Shown here piece by piece: positions 54,778 to 64,000 of a stretch of DNA of 64,000 nucleotides. The translations under genes and the position numbers were made by a program. The stretch is from NCBI GenBank assembly GCA_022559985.1, contig JAFJTR010000017.1, positions 310,001-374,000 of the forward strand, in the 5' to 3' direction. The stretch is from Parastagonospora avenae f. sp. tritici 18332-5. Taxonomy: Eukaryota > Ascomycota > Dothideomycetes > Pleosporales > Phaeosphaeriaceae. Positions within the stretch are counted from its first letter, which is position 1. Every line of letters starts with the position of its first letter. The notes below the pieces were generated by a model that saw only the letters and a list, made by a program, of their open reading frames with translations, did no database searches and was not told where the DNA came from.

Positions 54778-56561
54778 ATGACACCTTATCTTGGAGAAAG
54801 CCCTGAAAGGACTCTCAGCAGCGATACTTCACAAAGCAACGCACTTCTCGCCGGCACTCGCTCGGCCCTGCAACAACTACTAGACAAAGCCGAGGAACAT
54901 CTACCAGCAGAAAGCCTGCCTCACATAAACAGAGTCCAGTTTACCACAGCCAATACTGGATCCCCCTACTTTCCCAGTCCCCTCAAGCAGACGGAAGCCA
55001 TCTCAGCTCTGAAGGCGGTCGAAGCCGGAGTAGCCTCCGCAATCGCAGATCTCAAAGATGCCTCAAGTGTACGAATGATCAATGTCGACCTGGAAAGAGC
55101 CACCGCATTTCTCTTTTCGACGTACCTAGCCACCGTGGGGGGCATGGACAAAGCACATCCAAAAGTCAAAAAGTTGCTCAAAGGTACGTGCCCTTCATTG
55201 CGTCCGTTGTGGGTAAATTTCTGACCTTGCTAGATACCGATTTACTCAAAGCACAATCAGTACTGTATCGGAGACTATCCGCTAATCTTTACGAGACCAA
55301 AAAGCCGGGAGAGTATTTCCATCTGCATGGCTCCTTGGAGGCTACAAAAGCTCTCAACATGATTGGACTAGAAGGAGACAGGCCAGATCTTACCGACTAC
55401 CATGAGTGCATCAAGATCATCGAAGAAAAGGTCAAGCAGTACACGGCTGATCAGTTGGAAGAGATGAACTGGAAGATCAAACAAGCTGGCGTCACCTGTC
55501 TGAAATGGGAAGATTTCCAGATTACTCAACACGGAGAAGAGCTTGTTGAACAACCACCATGGAAAGTCGAATCATTGGAAGCAGATACACCGCCAGCGCC
55601 ATTTCCCTTTGCATCCTCACGGGCACCGAAGCCGCAGATTCTTTCCGGTATCCGTGTACTGGAGCTCTGCAGAATTATCGCAGGGCCAGCCATGGGCCGT
55701 GGACTTGCAGAGTACGGCGCAGAAGTTATCAAAATCACATCACCTAACCTTTCAGATGTACCCTTCTTCCAGGTCGATGCAAACATCGGAAAGCACACAG
55801 TCGATCTCAACCTGAAGGATGAAGGCGAACGAAAAATATTCGAAGATTTACTACAGTCTGCCGATGTAGTACTGGACGGCTACCGACCAGGCAGCCTGAA
55901 TCGCCTTGGCTACGGACCGCGTCAACTTGTAGAGCTCGCCAAGCGCCGCGGGCGGGGCTTCGTGTATGTCAGTGAAAACTGCTTCGGCCACACTGGACCT
56001 TGGTCATGCCGGCCAGGATGGCAGCAGATTGCAGACTGTGTGACCGGTGTTGCATGGGCCCAAGGTCAGGCTATGGGTCTCGACGAGCCCGTTGTACCGC
56101 CATTCCCTATGAGCGATTACGGCACGGGCTGCATGGGTACTATCGCCGCCCTTACTGGTCTGTACAGGCGGGCCAAATTCGGTGGAAGCTACATCGGCAC
56201 GACATCCCTGGTTCAGTACGACATCTATCTCCTTGAGCTTGGCCTGTACGATGAGCAGATGATGGCAAAATTGAGGAAGCAGCATGACACCGAGTTTTTC
56301 GGCCTGCGCCACCACGACTCGGTTGACGAGGTTGGAAAGCGAGCCCTGAAGACTATGCGCAGGACGCATCCCGAGTTATTCGAGGATCGACATATGCAAG
56401 AATGCTATAGCGCGGGTTTCAAGGCTAACGTCAGGACGATCAGGCCAGTGGTCAACATTGATGGGTACTGGAACGGTTTCCTACGCAGCTCAAGACCGAA
56501 TGGGTTCGACCAGCCGACTTGGAATAACTGGGAGGTTGATGAGGATCTGGTCAAGGCGTGA
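54778..56561 (+). CDS. Class III (CaiB/BaiF-type) acyl-CoA transferase family protein
   Basis: The exons are 54778-55183 and 55234-56561, giving 577 aa. The family transfers CoA between carboxylic acids. The domain starts at LSGIRVLELCRIIAGPAMGR and shows LAEYGAEVIKI, the Asp-containing DLNLKDEGER segment, LLQSADVVLDGYRPGSLNRL and FVYVSENCFGHTGPW. In the second half are WAQGQAMGLDEP and PMSDYGTGCMG. The N-terminal about 250 residues are unlike bacterial members. It is divergent from the Zn2Cys6 regulator. Confidence 0.88.
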
Positions 56562-58124
56562 TACGGCAGCCCAACAGTACGACTTCGCTTCATTCAGTAA
56601 TACCTTAATTGCACATCCTTCCAGGCTGCCAGCACAGCATCTCCGGATACAGCATTCTAATACCTTGCAATACTTTTCTTATTTCCATGCCAATCCCTAC
56701 TCGTACTGTGCGTCTCCGCTTTTCTTCGGTCAATCTTCGTCCGCACTCAAGTCTTGCCCAGCACGAAAGAGATAATGCCCCGCCGACCCCACAATCTGAA
56801 GTTCTTGCGTCAGACCACTCGGTGCACCTTCCGACAGACCGATCCCATAAAACAGATCCACGTGCATCACCATTACATATCGCCACCCGCAGTCTCTGTC
56901 ACAATCCTGTGTTCCAGAAGAAGTTCGCCATGCGAGGCTAAGCTTGACCGGCGAGCAGGCACAGGAAGCCTGTATCCGACCCTCAACGGCGGCCGATCAT
57001 CTGGATATCGGCACTTTAGCCTACGGGCGTGGCCAGACCTCGGTCCCTTTCACATGGATATCAAGACCGTCAAGCTGCGACGTCCATGGTGGATGAATCC
57101 TGCCATGGCAATCTCCGTCCCAGCAGATGGGTAGAAGCCACGGCGCTAGCGGATAAGGTGCGGGAACGGCATAGTGTGCTTTCGTCACGTATGGCGTGCA
57201 TGTGCCAAGTCGGTTGTGTGCAGATTCTCACCACGACGCGTCTGGCTGGACGTGTATACAGCCCACTTGCCTTCTTCCCCGGGCTCGCGATTCGGCCTGG
57301 GGTATGCAGGGCGCCTTATGCAGTGTGCTGCGTGCTATAGGGAGGTGTGCTGCGACGACATAGTACCGAGAAGATAAGCCCTGGCACACAAGGCGCATGC
57401 TCGCATCGAGTCAGGGCCATGGCCCTACGTCACTTGTAAATCATCTTGGAGGGGCTTATCGACGTTTGCGAAGGTGTGCGCATTTTGACAATAGACAGCT
57501 CAAGCGGCTTTTAGCGAGCTCCTTGTGGTTTTCCGTGGTGCTGCGCTGGGAAAGGGTGAGAGAATTCTGATGCTCCTATGTCCGATAAACAGCCATACGC
57601 CGTGTCTTCGCTTCACTTTCTGTATGTCACAGTACCTTTACGACAACCCTCGAGGGTCTGAACAAGGCGTCTGATCTCTGTATCTACTCTTCTCATCTCT
57701 CCATCCAGTCAATGGTATTATTCATAATCTGCTCAACACATCTTCTTCTCAATTTGTCACATCGGTAGCACATCATACATTTCCAAGGCTGCTATGCCTG
57801 TCTTCAACATTGTCAACCTCCATCTCGCTTGTCTGCTACCCCACTTTCTTGTGACTTCGTTGCTGCTGCCGCTGCTGCTGTTGCTGCCACCATGGCATCT
57901 CAACCCTCTTGTGTGTGCGTGTGCGTGTGTTTGTGCTCTTTACAAATGGTGGTACCCGGTCTCACACCTTCGTCTTTGTGAGAGAGGTTGTCGTTCTCGC
58001 AACGGCGTTGATCGGACGCTCAGCCCTTCGAGTGAGGGTGGTGATATTCCAAGGTTGGTTCGCCGTACTATGGAACGCGTTCGACGCGTTCATGAGGCCG
58101 TTTGCGTGAGATCGCTAGAGAGCG

Positions 58125-58690
58125 AAGAATGTGTGCGCCGCGCATCTCAGGCCGAGCGACCCAGATGCTGGCTGCTCGTCTGGTCCTGTTGTGTCCTGAT
58201 GTCAGCTCTTGGTGTCCCTGCTGTTGAGCATGTGCTTGGGTCACCCGGACAAGTAAGTGTGCGCGCTCAGCAGCTCAACGCGAGCAATCCGGAGGCTGGC
58301 TATGGTACCCGTCTGTTCCTGTTGTCACCTTAGGTCAGCTATTGCGGTCGCTGCTGCCCTGTCGTCGGAGGCGTCCATGGAGGAGTCGAGAGACGGGGAT
58401 TGAGTGTGCGCGCTCAGCAGTCCGGCGCGTGCGACCCAGAGGCCGTCTGCCCATCTGGACCTGTTGTATTTTGTGGCCCGCTCTTGAAGTCGCTGCTGTC
58501 GAGTTCTTGGGGTCGCCCGCGTACAGTTTGTGAGACGGGGAGTGAGTTTGCGCGTTCAGCAGCTCGCCGCGCTCGGCCGAGAGGCAGTCTACTCATCCAT
58601 TCCTGTGCCAGTGAGATGTCAGCTTTCGTTCTCCCTATGGTGTTCTGTATTGAGCGCGGCTTTCGGCTGTTTATGTTGCTGTTCTGGGTG
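58125..58690 (+). repeat. Four tandem diverged units of about 145 bp
   Basis: The landmark GTGTGCGC.(G/C)...CAGCAG recurs at about 58129, 58256, 58404 and 58546. It is followed in each unit by a CGAGYRNNCC(G/C)GAGGC-like segment, a (C/T)CTG.TCCTGTTGT stretch and a GTCGCTGCTG or GGTCACCCG tail. Spacing is 127-148 bp. Copies are diverged but clearly related. Confidence 0.65.
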
Positions 58691-60382
58691 TCAGCGCCGC
58701 CGTGCCTGCGCGCGGCCTTGCAGTAACAAGCATATACTCGCTCTGGTCCCACCGAAGGAGGCTGTCATATGGCAAGCATGATCACTGGCAGGATTCTACA
58801 TAGGACTCAGGCTCTCTGGTGCGCGGTCTAGGTCTAGAGGTCTTCGGCCTCTTGGGTGGCACTTTGGCCTTGGATTCTTGCGCAGCGCGAGCATATCATA
58901 CACTCGAGGCTCATACTAATGTTCATGATCTTGGTAAAGATGACGCAGTACAAGCCCTCGCCGTCGCCCTGCTCGTCGCCTCGTTGTGGTGTCGCGCTCG
59001 CCATCCAGCCGCATCACTTGCTGCCAGTCAGTGGCCCCGCGCTGCTGCCGATTCACGTCTACACTGGCCGAGTGCGCTCGACCTCACTGTGATATCTAGA
59101 GCACGTTTCAAGAGATGGGTAGCGACACGTAGGCACTTCTTGCGGCGCGTACGGGTCATCGCCTTGCTTGCTGCTCTCCGCGAGACAGCATCGCGCAAGG
59201 AGGGTGCCTCGCTCCCATGAAACATCACACCATCGGCTCAGCAAGTCGAGACTCACTGTAGGTAAGTGCAGCGCATGTACTCAGCCTACTGGATAAGTTG
59301 CCGCATGGTTCGGAGCTCACAGGCGCGTAGAAATGCTCACTCTGAGCTCACGAGGTTGCCTTGAGCGCTTCAAGTTGGCTTGACTTCATCTGTTTCGAAG
59401 CTGATACCACATCATACTACACTGCTTCGAGCCATGACCGGCTTCCAATGCCTCACCAAAGGCGCCCTCAATTTCGCATTTTACATATGTGCGCCCTCAC
59501 TCTCGCTGCCTTCGGCTGATACTGCCCAACTTCAAGGCCCGCCACAGCCTTCCCGACCCTTCCCCCGCTTCACCTTGCCCTCCCAGCAGCGGCCAAGGCT
59601 CGCTTGATGCTGTGTACGGTCAGCGCACAGACGTCACATGACTTAGCGCCTGAGGGAGGGTATATCAGCAGTACAGGACCTCGACTTGACCATATCTTTC
59701 CAACTTCTACCCAAGAATCAACCGGTTCGAGCAGGTTCTTGCTCAACTCAAGGTTCTCCAATCTCCAATGTTCCTTCATCAACCTTCAACAACCACATCG
59801 GTCCTTGACTATGTCAACCATCCTTCACCCACACCGCCTTGGCACTTGGCATCAACCTTCACCTCAACCAACCTTCCATCATCAATATCCTTGATCAGCC
59901 TTCAACATCACAACATGTCTTCACACCTTCAAGCTTCTTCAAGCATGCTCAGTCACCATCACCTCCATCACATGTCTTCTTCGACATCAACATCGACTTG
60001 AGCTTCGACATTAACATCAGCTTCGCCTTCCATCACACTTCTTCGGCAAGCACCTCAACTTCAACTTCAGCCAATTGCCTTTGGCATCTTCGGTCTTGGA
60101 GTGTTCATGGTTTGTCTTCTTCTCCCTCCTTCACCACATTCACTTCACCTTGCTGACACCATCATCCGTTCAGGTTCAACCATCACCACCATCATCCACC
60201 ATGAACCTCCTCCATCCTTCCACCTTCCACCTCCCATCCCGCCTCTCGATTCGACATCCTACCCACCCTTCCCGACCGCGGCGAGCGACAATGTTGGCGC
60301 ATGGACTCATTCATGGCTCTACTCACCAAGCCCCGACCTTCTGGTATCTTCACCACCACTTTCAGGATCTCTGAATCACACT

Positions 60383-60489
60383 TCATGGTGCTGGAGGACA
60401 GGGCCTCTTTGCACGCAGCTTGCCATGATTTGTGCTGCACTCATGGTGTTGGAGGACAGAGCGTCTTTGCACGCGGCCTACCATGAGTG
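60383..60489 (+). repeat. 58-bp direct duplication
   Basis: TCATGGTGYTGGAGGACAG followed by TCTTTGCACGC starts at 60383 and again at 60441. The two copies differ at only a few positions. Confidence 0.85.
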
Positions 60490-61336
60490 TACATTCATCT
60501 CCCTACCTCAATCTTGTGGCGGCTTCGGCTCAGGTCAAACTTGATTGTTTTAGAAGTGTGTGGTGTTGATTGCTGGTTGGTGTGAGGCAGGTGAGCAATC
60601 CTCTGGGCGAAATATGTAAGAGCATGGAATTTTAGCTGTTGGCGCATACGATTTTCGACTTCTCGACTTCAATCCTCGTCTTCAACTTCACTTCGACTTC
60701 AATCTTCTGGATGGTTTGGTATTCTTAGAATGAGATGGTTTGCCTCATTATGGGTGCTTGGATCTTGGCCTGCAGCTATCACATCAAGAATGAATGATAT
60801 CCTGCTTTGCATCATCACTTTGACTTGTCTTCTCATGCATTTGACTGTGATGTCTTCTTACGCCTTTGACCGTGACTTCTTCCTCTCTCCTCATCTATTT
60901 TTGACTGTGAGGCCTCTCATGTTCTTGCCTTATGTCTTCCATGCTTGTGCCTTGAAGTTCCACCTCTCTTCCTTATCCGCTCTTGCCATGGTATCTCTCC
61001 CAAGCTTCTTCGTCCCTTAGTCGCCTCGTGCTTCCAATCTCATGAGTGCCTCACTCCCCATGTTTATGTACCACGCTGCAACCCTTCCTGTACCTTAAAT
61101 TGCCCATCACCAGTGTTCGCGACGCAGGACCTTCCCCGATGCCAGCAGCTGTTTCGCGCCAACGCGCACCCGATAAAGACCGAGGAATCACATCACATTC
61201 GCACATCACATGTTTTCCAAGCAAACATAGCCAAGTCAAAATCCCAGCTCCTCATCTCCGAGCCAAATATATGCATTCCCTTCACATTTCTCCACTCATA
61301 TCCTCTACTCCAACCCAACCCCCATCCTACACATCC

Positions 61337-64000
61337 CTAAACCCCCCGTCTCGGAATCTCCGCCTCCACCATCTCCAACCCACTCAAACTCGGATAGCGC
61401 TTACTAAACGCATCCACATCCCACTCCTCCCCAGCCTCACCCGCCCCCGGCCTACTCTTCGTCGGACTACCCGAGCCGCCAGTCTGCAGATTCTTCGGCT
61501 TGGGAGGAGCGCGCGGCGCCGGCCCAGATGGTGCGCGTAGATTAATCGCCGGCGGGGCGGAAGCAGATGGGATTGGGAGAGGTAGATTGGGTCTCACGGA
61601 CGAGGGTTTGGTGTACGTGAGATCCTGTTGCGTGACGGGTTTGCGCGCGACGGTGGGCGGGGGTTGGCGCGCTGGCATGCCTGATTGATCCTGGGGGCGT
61701 TGGGGGAGGGGTTTCCCACTCGTGTCCGTGTACTTGCCATAGCCCTCAGCGGTGCGATTGACATTTGCGGGCTTGGAGCTTTCGTCGAGGAGATTCTTGA
61801 CGCGGTTTTGGATGAAGGCAGCTTTCGTGGGGACTTTGGGCTTGCCGGAGCCTTGGGAGGAGATGCGTTGGCGGTACTCGGCGGCGGCGGCGGAGACGCG
61901 GCGCTCTTCTTCGCTGAGGCGCCGGCGCTCCAGGTCGCGGCGGGCTTCGGGCGGAAGGTCGAGGGTGTCGTCGATGGCGCTGCGGTCATCGTCGCTGAGG
62001 CCGCCGGTGGCTTCGGAGCCGGCGATTGGGGTGAGGGCGGCGTTGCCTGTCTTGGGGTCGATGAGCTGGTCGGTTGGGGTCAGTGGTGGCTGGTCGCGCT
62101 CGTGCTCGGGCGTCTTGTTGGATTCGAAGCGTCTGAATGCGTCGCCGAATCGGCCCTTGACGATGTTCTTGGTGTTGCCTGCTAGCGATGACAAGCTGCC
62201 GCGCTTCACATGCTTGGATTGCGAACTACTTCTGCGGTGCTTGTGCTTGTTTTCAGGGTGATCCTCTCTTTCGATAGCTCGAAGGAAGTCGATACTCGAT
62301 CGGACATTCTTCTCCTCTTCAGGGGAGTCGTCGATTGCGCTCGAGGTGGTACGACGCTGCAATGAAGGCGCATCAAATTTGCGGCCCGGCGCCATCTCGC
62401 GGTCGCGCAGATAATCAAGATTGCTCTCGACATACATGCTTGCTGGTCGAGCATTGGAATTAGCCGACTTCGATCGGTCCAGTGCCGAGCCAAGATCCAT
62501 CGCCGAGGGGCGCTGACTTTCGAGGGACGGGCGGGTCGATGCTGGAGACTTTGGAATGCTCAGGTTCGACATGTGCGACTTGGATCGTGATTCCAGCAAT
62601 GGCCTTGTAGGAAGGGCGAATTCAGGCTTCAGGGAAGGACTAGGCTGCGGCGACCTTTCAAAGGGACGAGGCGAGCTTAGGGTACGGCTGTGTTGTGTGG
62701 ACGCTGGTACCTTCCATACTGGCCGGCTGTTGACGTCCGGTAACTTTTGCTGTGTCGGAACAGGAGAGGCGCGAGGTGATGTCTGCACGCCTGTGGAGAC
62801 CATGCCTACACGTTGTGCTACTGGCTGTGCAATGGCTGGGACGGACGACCGGGGACTGTCCTTCGCCTCAGAAGGCTTTGGTTTCTTGATAGATGTAGTT
62901 CTAGAAACAACAGTGGATGGCACATTTGAACGCGGCTTTGAAGGCGACGGCGCGCGCTCTGCGTTTGTCGTGGGGACTGAGGCAAAAGCATCATCTGCCA
63001 GTGCCTGCACAACGCGGTTGTTCAAGGCGGGCTCGGCTGCCGTGGTTGCCTGCCCAAACTCGAACTTTTGGCCTCGATCGTGTAGTAGCGAGAACTCATC
63101 AAGGGATGGGAAGCGTGACGCGAGTTCGTCAGCTGCAGCGCGCCGTACTTGGACGTCCTGGGAGTCAAGAGCCGCGAATGGGTCGGAAGCGGTGCCTCGC
63201 ATGGGAGAAGCACTAGGCTTTGCTGCTGGGGGCTGCTGAGCTGGCCCAGTTGGTCTGCCCCGCCGCATTGGTGTTATGTCAGGTATCTGCTGGACCTGCT
63301 TGATAGGCGCAACCTTTTGTAAGCCTATCATTGGAGGTGAAGCAACGTCTGGCTCAGTGGGCGGAAGCTGCTGGTTCCTTCGTGCTTCTGATTGCGTGCG
63401 TTCGGAGTAGATCTGATTCGTATGAGCATGAGAAGTTGACGTGCGAAGTTCGCACATACGTCTTTGATGGGTACTGCTCGGTGTCTCATCGAGCACACCT
63501 CAGACACGACCTGATAGATGTTGGGGCGGTGCTGTGGGCTCTCGCGCAGCATCCATCCTGCTCCACATTAGCAACAGTTTGTCGCCCAGACAGCCAGCAC
63601 CCACCTATGAGCTTCTTTATGCGGTCTGAGAACTGCGGGTATGATGGGTACTTGAATGTCGCATTCAGGATGGCCATCTGCCCCACCTCCTCGAACGGTG
63701 TTGTGTAGTAGCACAGCTTGTATAACAACACGCCTAGCGCCCAGATGTCGCTCTTCTCGTCAATCGGCTGCTTCCGGTACACGTCGATCATTTCGGGGCT
63801 GCGGTACTGCAGCGTCGTATGCCGCTGCACGTCGTCCTCGATAAGTCGTCCCTCGGCGGCAGTTGTTGCAGCAGGCCTCGGCGGCGCAGTAGATCCGAAA
63901 TCGCAGAGCTTGTAGATTTTGTTACCCGAAACGGTAGTGATCAGAACGTTTTCGACCTTGAGGTCGCGGTGGAGCAGTGGTGGCTTGAGGTAGTGCATGG
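61337..64000 (-). CDS. Ark/Prk (NAK family) serine/threonine kinase, C-terminal part
   Basis: The visible exons are 64000-63605, 63557-63460 and 63412-61337; the 5' end lies beyond the window. The catalytic loop reads LLHRDLKVENVL, the magnesium loop LCDFGSTAP and the P+1 region LQYRSPEMID. The order and the GSTAP/YRSPEMID combination are typical of NAK-family kinases (yeast Ark1/Prk1, human AAK1), which phosphorylate endocytic adaptors at cortical actin patches. The long tail (about 690 codons) is disordered and Pro/Ser-rich. It ends in PPKPKNL, a DVDAFSKRYPSLSGLEMVE segment and many basic stretches. Introns keep frame (LIGWMLRESPQHRPN; PIKD-IYSERTQ). Confidence 0.9.

Larger units (their letters stand above)
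56562..61336. repeat. Gene-free island C with several different tandem repeats
   Basis: This 4.8-kb stretch lies between convergent 3' ends and has no convincing gene. It is a mosaic: a CTG/CTGC-rich run near 57859-57890, four diverged 145-bp units at 58125-58690, a CTTCAAC/CATCAAC-rich low-complexity zone at about 59690-60200, a 58-bp duplicated segment at 60383-60489, and three TTTGACYGTGA units of about 30 bp at 60839-60925. ORFs here are repetitive and unlike families. Confidence 0.6.

Noticed and set aside
57794..59220. + strand ORFs of up to 179 codons in island C
   Set aside because: Composed of translated tandem repeats and simple sequence, in different frames; no domain, and no consistent start context.

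Overview
The window is nuclear DNA of a filamentous ascomycete, most likely a dothideomycete (this placement is inference). The support is short GT-AG introns of about 45-70 nt with CTAAC/CTGAC-like branch sites, single-copy eukaryotic genes (PP2A scaffold, SF3b subunit 5, RNA polymerase III subunit C11, Ark/Prk-type kinase), fungal families (Zn2Cys6 regulator, THI5/NMT1, AA9 LPMO with CBM1, AA2 peroxidase) and a local expansion of small F-box-like proteins. Splice junctions were inferred by eye from reading frame and family motifs.

Layout. 0-2.8 kb: 3' part of the PP2A A-subunit gene (-) divergent from an amino-acid permease (+). 2.8-8.3 kb: gene-poor array A, made of degenerate repeats. 8.3-15.6 kb: sterol-glucosyltransferase-like gene (-), an SDR (-) and phosphoserine phosphatase (+). 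15.6-18.5 kb: array B, the same repeat grammar on the opposite strand. 18.5-25 kb: RBR ubiquitin ligase, secreted peroxidase, an F-box-like gene and a copia-protease-like protein. 25.5-27.1 kb: AA9 LPMO. 28.5-29.5 kb: an SDR whose reading frame is interrupted. 30.3-31.9 kb: THI5/NMT1 with a TPP riboswitch in its 5' leader. 32-47.6 kb: a cluster of F-box-like paralogues, two intact and seven broken, with an epoxide-hydrolase-like gene and an MFS transporter among them. 47.6-56.6 kb: RPC11, an ankyrin protein, SF3B5, a coiled-coil protein, a Zn2Cys6 regulator and a class III CoA-transferase. 56.6-61.3 kb: repeat-rich, gene-free island C. 61.3-64 kb: an Ark/Prk kinase running off the end.

The most unusual pattern is that the three long gene-free islands (5.5, 2.9 and 4.8 kb) all lie between the 3' ends of convergent genes. 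Two of them share a repeat with a TATA box, a pyrimidine tract and a TCCAAAA core. The repeat is read on + in array A and on - in array B. The second pattern is the F-box-like cluster, where single nonsense codons sit inside frames that stay open and family-like on both sides; most are explained by C-to-T changes. The genes do not form one pathway. THI5 (thiamine), SerB (serine), LPMO and peroxidase (plant polymer attack) and the transporters are independent functions.
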